NCBI RefSeq assembly: GCF_014698795.1
Contig: NZ_JACJTR010000024.1
Coordinates: 1-64,000 of the forward strand
Direction: 5' to 3'
Source: Nostoc sp. FACHB-892
Lineage (GTDB): Bacteria; Cyanobacteriota; Cyanobacteriia; Cyanobacteriales; Nostocaceae
DNA length: 64,000 nucleotides
Shown: positions 18,409-27,932 of the stretch, one piece after another
How the letters are laid out: every line of letters begins with the position of its first letter
Position numbering within the stretch: the first letter of the stretch is position 1
Position numbers and translations under genes: made by a program
The notes under the pieces: model-generated
Told to the model about the DNA's origin: nothing
The model's database searches: none
What the model saw: the letters and a program-made list of their open reading frames with translations, nothing else

Positions 18409-20652
18409 TCAATGCAGTCCTGCCTGAAGTAACCTCTGCTGTAACCTTGTGTATCGCCGTTGGTCATCAGTAGAGCGCACCGCCAGAGATATCGCTTTTT
18501 TTGCTCCTACAACAATCGCTAACTTCTTGGCACGGGTCAGCCCGGTGTAAAACAGGTTCCGGGTCAACATCATATAGTGCTGCATATAGATTGGCAGAAC
18601 TATCACCGGATATTCTGAGCCTTGGCTTTTATGAATAGAAATGCTCCAGGCAAGGGCAATTTCATTCAGGTCAGCGTAATCGTAAACCACAGTCCGCTCA
18701 CCATACAGTACTATAACTTCCTGCTCGACAGTATCAATGGTGAGGATTATTCCCAAGTCGCCGTTGAAGACTTCGCGGTTGTAGTCGTTGGTCAACTGGA
18801 TAATGCGATCGCCCTCGCGTAACAAATTCCCACCTCTGTTAATCTCTACCTTGCTGGGGCTGGGTGGGTTGATCAACTGCTGCAATACTGTGTTCAGGTT
18901 ACGAGTCCCGATTACTCCCCGTGTCATCGGGCAAAGCACTTGGACATCAGTGGCAGGATTAAAACCTAAGCGGGGAATCAAATCGGTAATCAATTCGCAG
19001 ATTGCCTGTACACCATGTTCGGGCTGATGTCCGCCGCCATGCCAAATACAGTCGGACATGGGATTGTCAGAAATTGGCTCGATTGTTGGGTACTGGCCCC
19101 GGTTGATTTGGTGAGCAACAGAGATGATTGCGCTCTGTTGGGCTTGGCGAAATACCTGGGTCAACCGCACCACCGGAACTCGCCCAGAATTGATCAGGTC
19201 AGCGAGTATTTGACCTGGCCCTACAGATGGTAACTGGTCAACATCACCTACCAATAACAGTAGAGCGCCAGCTAACACTGCTTTAACTAAGGAGTAAGCC
19301 AAAAACAAATCAAGCATCGATGCTTCATCAGCGATAATTGCCGTGTGGGGTAAAGGATTTTCGCTATCGCGCTTGAAACCCCTTGAGCGGGGGTCAAATT
19401 CCAACAATCGGTGTATGGTTTTTGCTTCCAGCCCAGTCATTTCACCCAACCGTTGAGCAGCCCGCCCAGTGGGTGCAGCTAGGGCAATAGATTTACCCAT
19501 TGCTTTCCAAAGTGAGACAATAGTGTGGGTAGTGAAAGTCTTTCCAACGCCAGGGCCACCAGTCAAAATCGTGATTTTAGAATAAGCTGCTGTTTCTACT
19601 GCCAAGCGTTGCTGTTCTGAAAGCTGAATTTTACGGCTAGTGGTAAAACGCTCAATCCAATCACGCACACGCTCAATGTCAGTACCAACAGGCTTTCCTA
19701 AGCGTTGGCGGATCAGTTGAGCTAAATTCTGTTCTGTATGAAAGTAAGTCGGCTTGTAACAAAGTAATGTTTTCTCTTCATCCTGCTCTCTAATCAGTTC
19801 GTCTGCTAGAGCCATGTCTTTAATAATGCTCGCGACCGCTTCTTCTGTGGGCTGATGAGATTCGGTAGTCAGCAGTTTGATTACCGACTCAATCAATTCG
19901 CTTTGTGGCAGGTAACAGTGGCCATCTTCGGCAGCTTCACTTAGGCAATGGATAATCCCCGCACAGTAACGAAATTCTGAGTCAGGGGCAATTCCGATAT
20001 TCCGTGCAATTTTATCGGCAGTCAGAAAACCAATACCGTAGATGTCGGCTGCTAGCTGGTAGGGGTTCTTGGTAACTGTAGCGATCGCTTCATCCTTATA
20101 TTGCTTGTAAATTTTGACCGCGTATGTTGTTGAAACACCGTGCCCTTGCAAAAATACCATTACTTCTTTTATGGCCTTCTGTGTCTCCCAGGCATTTTTA
20201 ATTAACTTAATCCGCTTTTTGGCAATACCCTGGACTTCAATCAGCCGTTCAATCTGGTTTTCGATGATGTCCAGGGTTTCTAGCCCGAAGTGGGCAACAA
20301 TCCGTCTTGCTGTGACTGGTCCAACACCTTTAATCAGCCCACTGCCCAAATATTTCTCAATTCCAGTGAGAGTAGCTGGTTTGGTTTCTTTGTAGTTGAC
20401 TACTTGGAACTGTGGCCCAAATTGTGGATGGTCACGCCAGAACCCAGTTAGCTGTAAAGTCTGCCCTGGCTGGATATTAGCAAAGCTGCCAACAATTGTT
20501 GTGAGTTCGGTGCTACGCGGGCGAGTCAGCCTTGCCACTGTGTAACCCGATTCAGCAGAGTAAAAAGTTAAACGTTCTACAACTCCAGTGATTGTTTCGT
20601 GTTGAGGAAAGGCGCTTACTTGTTGAGGGGAAAGATTAGGAGGAGTGGACAT
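18409..20652 (-). CDS. recD2: RecD2-type ATP-dependent 5'-3' DNA helicase
   Basis: A 747-residue superfamily 1B helicase of the RecD2/TraA type (RecD-like, not part of RecBCD). In order: an N-terminal OB-like domain, helix-hairpin-helix segments (GLIKGVGPVTARRIV and YGIGFLTADKIA), and motif I GGPGVGKT at residues 365-372. These are followed by the DEASMLD motif II, GDVDQLPSVGPG, QVFRQA, a C-terminal OB/SH3 insertion, and motif V-VI SIHKSQGSEYP with TGLTRAKK. RecD2 proteins act in DNA repair and recombination intermediates. A LexA box 54 bases upstream predicts SOS induction, fitting a repair or plasmid-transfer role. Confidence 0.93.
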   Translation of the reverse strand: MSTPPNLSPQQVSAFPQHETITGVVERLTFYSAESGYTVARLTRPRSTELTTIVGSFANIQPGQTLQLTGFWRDHPQFGPQFQVVNYKETKPATLTGIEKYLGSGLIKGVGPVTARRIVAHFGLETLDIIENQIERLIEVQGIAKKRIKLIKNAWETQKAIKEVMVFLQGHGVSTTYAVKIYKQYKDEAIATVTKNPYQLAADIYGIGFLTADKIARNIGIAPDSEFRYCAGIIHCLSEAAEDGHCYLPQSELIESVIKLLTTESHQPTEEAVASIIKDMALADELIREQDEEKTLLCYKPTYFHTEQNLAQLIRQRLGKPVGTDIERVRDWIERFTTSRKIQLSEQQRLAVETAAYSKITILTGGPGVGKTFTTHTIVSLWKAMGKSIALAAPTGRAAQRLGEMTGLEAKTIHRLLEFDPRSRGFKRDSENPLPHTAIIADEASMLDLFLAYSLVKAVLAGALLLLVGDVDQLPSVGPGQILADLINSGRVPVVRLTQVFRQAQQSAIISVAHQINRGQYPTIEPISDNPMSDCIWHGGGHQPEHGVQAICELITDLIPRLGFNPATDVQVLCPMTRGVIGTRNLNTVLQQLINPPSPSKVEINRGGNLLREGDRIIQLTNDYNREVFNGDLGIILTIDTVEQEVIVLYGERTVVYDYADLNEIALAWSISIHKSQGSEYPVIVLPIYMQHYMMLTRNLFYTGLTRAKKLAIVVGAKKAISLAVRSTDDQRRYTRLQQRLLQAGLH

Positions 20653-20705
20653 TGCTTATCATCAGATGCCGCACATCATTATAATACTGGGAGTGGAGTT
20701 ATTAT

Positions 20706-20719
20706 AGTACACAAGTACT
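20706..20719 (-). promoter_or_regulatory. LexA (SOS) box upstream of recD2
   Basis: AGTACACAAGTACT is a perfect match to the cyanobacterial LexA consensus RGTACNNNDGTWCB, extended to TAGTAC-ACAA-GTACTA. It is 54 bases upstream of the recD2 ATG. The match is direct; control by LexA is inferred. Confidence 0.7.
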
Positions 20720-20842
20720 AAATTAAACATCCAGTAGTAGTCTCATCGAAAACTCATTTTCAAAGAATACCTCTATCAGGAGTCAGGAGTCAGAACTAGG
20801 AGTACATGGTTGGAGGAGTGAATATCGGTTATGCCTTGCTAC

Positions 20843-21772
20843 CTATTCTTCTGCAAGAAGCTTTTCTATTTCTGCGAGGAGCTTGTCAAACTTCTGTGTT
20901 TTTTTAGAGTCATCCCATACTTTAGTCTTTTTGGCTTTTGTAGATATAGCCTTGAGACGGCTTTGGTACAATGCACTTTTTTCAGACGTTGTTTTAGTGA
21001 CGGCTGTCTTTATGCTGGCAATACGCTCCTTAATTTGATTCAAAGATAACTTTTCAGTAATTGCTACTGTTAACAGTTCTTCCCTCTGGCTATTGTTTTT
21101 AATTCGGGCTATTTCTCTTGCTTTTGTATATTCTATTTTTCCTTGGCGAAGATATTCCAAAATATCTTTTGGAAGATTGAGTAATGGTAAGCGATTAGTA
21201 CGAAAACTGTTAGGAGTAAATTTTCCTATGATGTTAAAAACGTCCAAAACTACCTTCCACTCATCGCTGTGAATAACGTTATTCGCCGACTCTCGCTCAG
21301 GGTGAGAGACTACATGAAACAGTGAAATAACTGCTTCTCTTGACTGATTAAGTTTTAAGGATAATAAGTCTAAAATACCTTCTGTTTCCTCAAGAGGGTT
21401 TAAATCCTCTCGTTGGAGATTTTCCACAAGAGCAATTTCAAAAGTTTCTTCGTCGGAAAAATCCTTTATGATGACGGGAACTGTTTCCAACCTAGCTTCT
21501 TTGGCAGCGCGATAACGTCGTTCACCTGCAACGAGTTCATATTGATTTTGCCCTTTGGGACGAACAAGAAGTGGTTGTAACACCCCTTTTTGTCTAATTG
21601 ATGCTGTAAGCGCTTCCATTGCCTCAAGATCAAAGTAGCGTCTAGGTTGTTTTGAGGGTAGATGAATAGCTGATAATAAAACTGATTCTAAAGGTGTTTC
21701 ATTTTTTTGTAAAAATAGTAAATCAACACCCTTTACTTTATAGGCAGGCTCAGAGCTTTTCTTATTAGTCAT
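20843..21772 (-). CDS. parB: ParB/Spo0J partition protein
   Basis: A 309-residue ParB-family CTPase and centromere-binding protein. The N-terminal CTP-binding fold contains VLQPLLVRP, GERRYRAAKEA (the GERRxRA nucleotide motif) and ENLQREDLNPLEE. The central helix-turn-helix (SREAVISLFHVVSHP), which appears interrupted by a longer loop, and a lysine-rich C-terminal dimerisation region follow. Its ATG overlaps the parA stop by ATGA, so translation is coupled. A parS-like palindrome lies inside its own coding region, at the ANNV codons. Together with ParA it forms a type Ia/Ib plasmid partition system. Confidence 0.92.
   Translation of the reverse strand: MTNKKSSEPAYKVKGVDLLFLQKNETPLESVLLSAIHLPSKQPRRYFDLEAMEALTASIRQKGVLQPLLVRPKGQNQYELVAGERRYRAAKEARLETVPVIIKDFSDEETFEIALVENLQREDLNPLEETEGILDLLSLKLNQSREAVISLFHVVSHPERESANNVIHSDEWKVVLDVFNIIGKFTPNSFRTNRLPLLNLPKDILEYLRQGKIEYTKAREIARIKNNSQREELLTVAITEKLSLNQIKERIASIKTAVTKTTSEKSALYQSRLKAISTKAKKTKVWDDSKKTQKFDKLLAEIEKLLAEE
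21271..21284. promoter_or_regulatory. parS-like palindrome inside parB
   Basis: GAATAACGTTATTC is a perfect 14-bp palindrome, identical to the core of the 18-bp palindrome upstream of parA. Occurrence at two sites in the par locus and nowhere else that I saw makes it the best candidate ParB binding site. Confidence 0.6.
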
Positions 21773-22524
21773 TGTAAAGCATCCAGACTTTTAGCAATTT
21801 TTTCTAAAACTTTTACTGTTGGATGGCTTGAACTATAAAGTGCCAAAGGCATATGTTTTTCAGAGGCATCCGCAAAGGCTATAGCAATAGGAATAGTTTC
21901 GTAAACAGGGATTTGCGCTCCTAATTGGCGGACAGAATCAAGGCTTCTATTACCTTGTGCGGTGCGGCCATCATACATGGTAGGAATGATACCAGCAACT
22001 TTAAGTTGTTGGTTTGCTCCCCTTTGAACACGAGCAAGTGTTTGGAATAGTAGCTCTGTTCCTCGAAGTGCTTTGTTATGTGTCTGAATAGGGATTAGGA
22101 CATGAGTAGCCGCAACTAAGCTAATATAGCTTAATATTCCTAGACTAGGTGGACAGTCTATCAAAATAAAGTCATAGTTATTTATTACTGGTTCTAAGGC
22201 TTGCTTCAGCTTAAAATCTCGCATATCAGCCATAACCAGTCCCAATTCAGCACCACTCAAGTCAATATTGGATGGTGCAAGATCCATACCGTGAATGTTT
22301 TTGTTGATAGGTAAGGCATCACCATCGACAACTGCATTGTAAACTGTATCTTCCAACTCTGATGCCTCTAAACCCATAAACATCGTCAATGACCCTTGTG
22401 GGTCCATATCAACAAGTAGTACTTTATTATTTCGTTGTGCTAAATGATAACCAAGATTCATTGTAAGAGTGCTTTTTCCTACACCTCCGGCTTGGTTGAA
22501 CAGTGCGATAATTCTTCGAGTCAT
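21769..22524 (-). CDS. parA: ParA-family partition ATPase
   Basis: A 251-residue Walker-type ParA/Soj ATPase that positions plasmid copies on the nucleoid together with ParB. The P-loop reads NQAGGVGKST (residues 10-19): the catalytic-loop lysine of the deviant Walker A (KGGVGKST) is alanine here, a change seen in cyanobacterial plasmid ParAs to my knowledge. Other marks are the A-prime box VLLVDMDPQGSLT and the Walker B LIDCPPSLGIL. There is no N-terminal helix-turn-helix, so autoregulation may depend on ParB bound to the palindrome 68 bases upstream. It is the first gene of the parAB operon. Confidence 0.93.
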   Translation of the reverse strand: MTRRIIALFNQAGGVGKSTLTMNLGYHLAQRNNKVLLVDMDPQGSLTMFMGLEASELEDTVYNAVVDGDALPINKNIHGMDLAPSNIDLSGAELGLVMADMRDFKLKQALEPVINNYDFILIDCPPSLGILSYISLVAATHVLIPIQTHNKALRGTELLFQTLARVQRGANQQLKVAGIIPTMYDGRTAQGNRSLDSVRQLGAQIPVYETIPIAIAFADASEKHMPLALYSSSHPTVKVLEKIAKSLDALQ

Positions 22525-22591
22525 AGTTCTTACTGAGAATAAACGGTGATTTACTGTTAATCCCTGAAATTTATATAAGGGACTATCAGAA

Positions 22592-22609
22592 GCGAATAAC
22601 GTTATTCGC
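22592..22609. promoter_or_regulatory. 18-bp parS-like palindrome in the parA promoter region
   Basis: GCGAATAACGTTATTCGC is a perfect 18-bp palindrome starting 68 bases upstream of the parA ATG. It shares its 14-bp core with the site in parB. It may serve as centromere, as autoregulatory operator, or both. Confidence 0.65.
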
Positions 22610-22610
22610 C

Positions 22611-23341
22611 ACTAATATTTTTATTTTTAAATAAGCGAAATCAAGGAAGTCGGCTTTAGTATTTTTCTCCTTGCTAAACGTAAATTTTAACGAAGAGTAT
22701 ATTTAGGGTCATAGTACATCTTAAGTGTTGACTATAAATGAGAAAATATTTTACTCATAATTTATGTTGGAAAATCAGCAAAAAGCCTTACTTAATAAGG
22801 ATGCAAGGTATTATCTCAAGAATCTAGGGGAGCCAGTTGCTCTGTCTAGTAGGAATAGCCGAGCAGATTAAGAGCAGCTTTATCCAGAGTCATCTGAGCT
22901 AGCGACCCTATTTTCTTGTCCAGAGTGATGCGATGCTTACGGCGGGCTGCGCCTACGCACACAGACTCAAAAAATTAATCTTAAACTTACGAGGGTTAGC
23001 CACAAGGGACAAAAAAGTATCAATTGCCTGTGTAGCCTCATGCATCTGAATAATATAGTTAATGTTGCGTTACTGTACCATTTATTGGTTCTTGGCAACT
23101 TTTGGTGATGATGAAAGGTTACGCACTTTAAGGCAGAAGGGTTTTAATATTTTGCCTGTCGTCGTAGGAGTTGTGACAAAGATCCAGATCCAACCTGAAG
23201 ACTTTTCTTGTGATGTGGAAATTCTGTAACCCTTGTACCACAGTCCTTTCTGTAATTTTATTCTTTCTTACTTCTGCCTTTTGCCTAAACCAGCCCACTA
23301 TTGATCACCAAAAGCTGATAAGAACCCATTTATTGTTCTAA
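22611..23341. other. Gene-free spacer upstream of parAB
   Basis: About 730 bases with stops in all frames and no recognised gene. The first 130 bases next to parA are very AT-rich and probably carry its promoter. The remainder looks like decayed sequence. A replication origin could lie here, but I see no clear iterons. Confidence 0.4.
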
Positions 23342-23506
23342 CTATTTAATTCGGCAGGATTATTGTGTAATGGAACTGTAGTTGAAGATTATATTGGGCA
23401 ACCTTCAATCATCCAAATTAAGGTTAATTGCCCCAACTGTGAACCAATGGCGATTCAACTGAATATAGCAGAAGTGCTTTTGACAGCAGCAATTCCTTTC
23501 CCTTGA
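23342..23506 (+). CDS. Possible small protein or fragment with CPNC motif
   Basis: An open stretch of 54 codons, ending in TGA at 23506, that encodes CNGTVVEDYIGQPS, then KVNCPNCEPMAIQ. The only early start candidate is a TTG at 23363 with no clear ribosome-binding site. The paired cysteines (CPNC) hint at a metal-binding or redox knuckle. It may be a relic rather than a live gene. No family recognised. Confidence 0.2.
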   Translation, partial: LFNSAGLLCNGTVVEDYIGQPSIIQIKVNCPNCEPMAIQLNIAEVLLTAAIPFP

Positions 23507-23519
23507 ATATAAATAGTTT

Positions 23520-23900
23520 TCAACTAGCCAAATAATCTTTAATCTGGTCTTGCTCACGCCGTAAAGTTTTCATATTCTGTCCATGAGCAGAGCGTATCTT
23601 GGAATGACTAAGATTGAGTATTTATGTAACCTGTTTTGCAGTTAGCTTCCCCTCGCCCTCCAGCCCAAACTGTAATATTAAGACAAGACGTTGATTTGGC
23701 TTCAAGGTAGCTAATAAATCCTGCAAGTCTGACCTGAGATATTCTAGAGTAACGTACTCTTGAGTCGAAATTCTTTCGTCGGGTAATATCTCTTGCAGTT
23801 GAGTTTCTCGCTCTTCGCCAATTCCTAACTCTAAAGAAACTAGCGGACGAAATGCCGAGTTGACCAAAACAATTCGCAATTCTTTGGGGCTTGAACTCAC
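23520..23900 (-). pseudogene. Sigma-factor relic (regions 3-4) with in-frame stop
   Basis: The minus strand encodes VSLELGIGEERETQLQEIL, then DLQDLLATLKPNQRLVLILQ and FGLEGEGKLTAKQVT, matching the region 3/4 boundary and region 4.1 of a cyanobacterial group 2 sigma factor. A TAA stop follows at about 23622, but the same frame continues ILNLSHSKIRSAHGQN and KTLRREQDQIKDYLAS, which is region 4.2 plus the usual C-terminus, to a TGA at 23520. A TAG stop blocks extension upstream, and regions 1-2 are absent. The recognition helix is also altered (SHSKIRSA for SRERVRQI). It is a dead paralogue of the sigma gene at 17270. Confidence 0.75.
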
Positions 23901-23936
23901 TACTGATAGCGTACTCTTACATAAAGCAATCTACAC

Positions 23937-24145
23937 GCAGCGTCTCCAAGAGTTGGATTAGCGTCTTGTAGACCAATGATTACAAGAATTAGTCCAAGCT
24001 CAGAAACCCACAAATTATACAATTGGAGTTCAACGTATTTTAATTGCGGTAGCGAGTCTGTGTTCGCTTTTAGCGTCTCGTAGAGAGCGTCATTGCGAAT
24101 TGCGTTAGTGCAGCGGGGCGTTCGCGTTTAGCGTCTCTAAGAGCC
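23937..24145. repeat. Dispersed short GCGTCTC-type repeats
   Basis: GCGTCTCCAAGAG (from 23940), TTTAGCGTCTCGTAGAGAGCG (split here: TTTAGCGTCTC then GTAGAGAGCG, from 24069) and TTTAGCGTCTCTAAGAGCC (from 24127) share the core AGCGTCTC plus a partly complementary AGAG end. They are the type of small interspersed element common in Nostocales spacers. No gene is seen from 23901 to 24751. Confidence 0.45.
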
Positions 24146-24487
24146 TGTCAAGAAACAACTTTTACAATTTATTATCTAGAAAGCTTACTGAGAAAGCATT
24201 TATAGCTCAAAAGAGGCAAGGTCGTTAGATGACAAGCTCTAAAAGTTGCCCATTGCGAACTGGTTTGACCTTACTTCTCTTGCGTAGAAAATCTCTTATC
24301 TCAAGTAATAGTCTCTCGAAGCAACCAATTTCTCTTGGGTAAATTCCAAGTGCATTAGAGCTTTGGCTAGACATTTAATGAGTGCTAATTTGATCGCAAT
24401 GACATTGACAATAGACTATAAATCAAACAGTCAATGATCTAAATTAATTTCTGCTACGTTGATAAAAAAGATTTCAGAAATTCTTAA

Positions 24488-24625
24488 TAGGGGCTATATG
24501 GGGGCTATATATACCCCAACAATAGTTCAGGACTTCGGGAACTTTTTGACCCCTATATAGGATATATATAGGTGCTAAGTAGGGTATATCTGACTGATCG
24601 ACATTTTATGCCCCACTTAGCCCCC
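24488..24625. promoter_or_regulatory. Dyad and direct repeats before the actin-like par gene
   Basis: GGGGCTATAT occurs twice in tandem (24490-24499 and from 24501). Complementary CCCCTATATAGGATATATAT lies at about 24550. GGTGCTAAGTAGGG (24571-24584) pairs with CCCCACTTAGCCCCC (24611-24625). Clustered direct and inverted repeats 130-260 bases ahead of a ParM-like gene are what a parC-like centromere and operator looks like. A replication origin is an alternative. Confidence 0.45.
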
Positions 24626-24751
24626 AAGGGAATATGATAAGCTCTTGAGGCTGGAGAAAAAACAGGAGTTATTTTATCCTTCTCTACCTCTGCTTCTCCA
24701 AATCATCTAAACAAAGAATTTTTACAAATTAAAGTGTATTACTTGAAGCCT

Positions 24752-25711
24752 ATGTCAAACATTCACACCTTACAAAAAATTTTTCCTGCGGGTTTCGATA
24801 ACGGTTACGGAAGTCTCAAACTTTTAGTCGATGGCTTTGAGGTAGTTCGTGTCCCCAGCTATATAACCAATGCCGAGATGGAAGATGTTCCAGGGAGGGT
24901 AGTTTTTAACGGCACTGCTTACACAGTTGGAGAGTCAGCTTACCGTACAGGAAATTATTTTGACCGCAACACAGACAATAATGAAAATAAAGTCAATAAT
25001 GCGTTGTTGACTTTGTTGGGCGCATTGGCACATCTACCACACCGTAGGGCTTGGCACTTAAAATTAGTCGTTAGCTTACATGATGTTGGTCTAGCTGAAG
25101 AACTACAAAAAGTACTCAATGGAGAATATCAGCCGATACTTGCTGGCAAACAATCAGAAGTAAAAGTAGAAGTCCTGAAAGTTGTACTAGAGGGTATGGG
25201 TGCATTGTTTGGGCATCCACTACCGAAAAAGCTAACCATTTTAGACTTTGGCAATGGTACGACTTTGTATTCTCGTTACAACCGGGGTCAGCGAGAAGTT
25301 CATACTGCTTACCCCATCGGTGTAGAAGTTCTTATCGATGATATCTCCCAAAAAATGAAACATTTGAATGGCGGAAAAATCGGAGACCCATCCAAAATCC
25401 GATTTTGTTTGGAAATGGGGCATACCCGATACAGCCGTGACATCGATATCAAAGATGTTTACAGTACTTGTTTGAAAGATTGGTATGAAAAATACTTGAA
25501 GAAAGTGGTGAATCTGACACTTGATGCCAAGCACCAGGGGGATGAAATCTGGGCGATCGGTGGAGGTTGCCTTTTACCAGGGTTCAAGAAGCTGTTGGAG
25601 AAAAACGGCTTCAAAATCCTGGACAATCCGGTAGAAGCCAATGTCTCTGGGCTTTTAGAGATGGCAAAGACCATCAGCAGCAAGAACCCAACTACTACAT
25701 CTTTTAAGTGA
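24752..25711 (+). CDS. ParM/StbA-like actin-family partition ATPase
   Basis: An actin-fold plasmid segregation protein of about 319 residues. The phosphate-1 loop is FDNGYGSLKL near the N-terminus, phosphate-2 is LDFGNGTTLY, and the adenosine motif is AIGGGCLLPGF. Proteins of this class polymerise into filaments that push plasmid copies apart, coupled to a centromere through a small DNA-binding adaptor. I prefer the ATG at 24752 (MSNIHTL); a GTG at 24734 is in frame. The next gene begins 10 bases after the stop and could encode the adaptor. The repeat block upstream is the candidate centromere. Confidence 0.85.
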   Translation: MSNIHTLQKIFPAGFDNGYGSLKLLVDGFEVVRVPSYITNAEMEDVPGRVVFNGTAYTVGESAYRTGNYFDRNTDNNENKVNNALLTLLGALAHLPHRRAWHLKLVVSLHDVGLAEELQKVLNGEYQPILAGKQSEVKVEVLKVVLEGMGALFGHPLPKKLTILDFGNGTTLYSRYNRGQREVHTAYPIGVEVLIDDISQKMKHLNGGKIGDPSKIRFCLEMGHTRYSRDIDIKDVYSTCLKDWYEKYLKKVVNLTLDAKHQGDEIWAIGGGCLLPGFKKLLEKNGFKILDNPVEANVSGLLEMAKTISSKNPTTTSFK

Positions 25712-25721
25712 AGTTATAACA

Positions 25722-26015
25722 ATGGCAGATAAAAAAGACTTAGCACCGGAAAAAGTTCGCCTCAAAGATAATTACCGAGAGCGCATATTTGCAGAATCGC
25801 AAAAACTAGATAAAAGTTACCTGGACACGCTTTACTTTATAGTTGATTGTTATTTTGCTTTCAGAAAGGGTGCATTTCCCACACAACAAGTAGCTTTCAC
25901 GCCGAATAATACTGAAGATAACAAACTTCCTTCAATGACTCAAGAGCCATCTACTATCGAAAACCAAATTCTTGATTCTGATGACCAAACCTTCACTCTT
26001 GATTTTGAGTTGTAA
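25722..26015 (+). CDS. Small ParR-like adaptor candidate
   Basis: A 97-residue protein encoded 10 bases downstream of the actin-like gene, so surely in the same transcript. The first half (KVRLKDNYRERIFAES, then SYLDTLYFIVDCYFAFRKG) has the spacing of a ribbon-helix-helix or short helical DNA-binding domain. The second half is acidic and disordered in appearance (DDQTFTLDFEL), suitable as a tail that binds filament ends. ParR adaptors have the same layout. The assignment rests on position and architecture, not recognised homology. Confidence 0.6.
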   Translation: MADKKDLAPEKVRLKDNYRERIFAESQKLDKSYLDTLYFIVDCYFAFRKGAFPTQQVAFTPNNTEDNKLPSMTQEPSTIENQILDSDDQTFTLDFEL

Positions 26016-26174
26016 GGGAAGTATGGGACTGCTGCCTCTATCGTGCGTAAGTCAAGCGATCGCACGAAAACACCATCGCTTTCTTTTGCATAAAGGAGAT
26101 AATTCTAGCACCTCTGTTTGCTAAAGTAATTCTAAGGCGCGTGAATTTCCGAACAATCCAGAGACATCACAACA

Positions 26175-27927
26175 ATGAGAATACTTCATGGCACCTGGAT
26201 ACCAAACGAGGAAACTGACTTTATCCAGTCAGGCTCTTTTTACTTGTGGGTAGAAACTCAATTATCCCAAAAAAGTCACACCAATAGTCAACAAATTCAT
26301 CCTGGACATTTGGTTAAATCCGAATTAATCGCCTTTTTAGTACAGGAATTGGGAATTAAAGAAGACAATACTCAATTTGTCCAACGCATATCTCCTAAAT
26401 ACTTTGCCTTACCAACCACCAATAATCAGCCCCTACCTTCACCAGAATTAACCAAGTATTTAGAAATTGAGTTGACTGACAGCTATGAAGAATTCCAGTA
26501 CTGGCAGGTAGATTGTTATGAAACAGTAGTATCTACCAAAAGTGGAATAGCACTTAATATTATCAAACTACTTAAAGATATCCATTTTTTAGCAATATAT
26601 AATGCGGAGAAGTTTCAAATAGGTTCAGATTTATTATTTTGGTATCATTACACTCAAAGTTTTAAACAAGTAATCCTCAAAGACCAATTTATTCCCGCAC
26701 TAAAATATCGACAGTTATCATCGGAAAATCCGAAGAAAAAAGGCAAAAGCAAGACTGCTAAAGCAGCATTTGAAATTTATGCTACCTGGGAAATTATTTC
26801 CGAACAATATGAAGCAAATATTCTTAAATATATTGACTATATGCCACTAATATGTGTGGCAGGTAAAGCTGGATGAGGCACAAAATATTAAAAATCCGAA
26901 AGCTGCCCAAACTAAAGCGATTTTAAAATTAAGAGCTAAACATCGGCTGGCATTAACAGGAACTCCTGTAGAAAACCGCTTACTGGATTTGTGGTCAATT
27001 TTTAACTTTCTCAATCCTGGCTACTTGGGTAAAGAAGCCCAGTTTCGGAAAATCTTCGAGATTCCGATTCAAAAAGACAATGACCGCGTGAAATCTGCTA
27101 CCTTGAAAAAACTGGTAGAACCTCTAATTCTGCGAAGGTTAAAAACTGACCAATCTATTATTAATGACTTGCCAGATAAAGTTGAGCAAAAACTCTACAC
27201 TAACCTGACCAAAGAGCAAGCATCGCTTTATGAAGTGGTAGTACAAGATGTAGAAAAACAATTACAATCAGCAGAGGGAATTCAACGTAAAGGACTGATT
27301 CTTTCAACCCTGATGAAATTGAAGCAGATTTGTAATCATCCAGCCCAATTTCTGCAAGATGGGAGTGATTTTTCCCCACTACGTTCGCACAAACTCAGTC
27401 GGTTAGCAGAGATGGTTGAGGAGGCAGTTGATGAAGGAGAAAGTTTACTCATTTTTAGTCAATTTACGGAAGTGGGTGAAAAGATTGAAAAACATCTCAA
27501 ACATAGTCTGCATTGCAATACTTACTATTTGCATGGTGGCACTAGTCGCCCACGTCGAGAACAAATGATTACCGAATTTCAAGACCCAAATACAGAACCA
27601 TCGGTTTTTATCCTTTCCTTGAAAGCAGGGGGCGTAGGTATCACCCTCACGAAAGCCAACCATGTCTTTCACTTTGACCGTTGGTGGAACCCAGCAGTTG
27701 AAGACCAAGCAACTGACCGTGCTTTCCGTATTGGTCAAAAAAAGAATGTCTTTGTGCATAAATTTGTTGCTATTGGGACTTTAGAAGAGAGAATTGACCA
27801 AATGATTGAAGATAAGAAAAAACTCTCTAATGCTGTTGTTGGTAGTGATGAATCTTGGCTCACAGAATTAGATAATGAAGCCTTTAAACGGTTGATTTCA
27901 TTGAACAAGAGTGCAATTTTGGAGTAG
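26175..27927 (+). pseudogene. SNF2 helicase gene with internal deletion and frameshift
   Basis: The first open part (26175-26876) encodes the N-terminal accessory region of a cyanobacterial SNF2 protein, starting MRILHGTWIPNEE and ending YMPLICVAGKAG. The second (26854-27927) enters directly at motif II (LDEAQNIKNP) and continues through TGTPVENRLLDLW, KAGGVGITLT and the RAFRIGQKK block to a normal end. The nucleotide-binding motifs I and Ia, and everything between the accessory domain and motif II, are missing, and the halves are out of frame at about 26870. No active translocase can be made. The upstream spacer (26016-26174) has a HIP1 site only. Confidence 0.8.
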
Positions 27928-27932
27928 ATATT

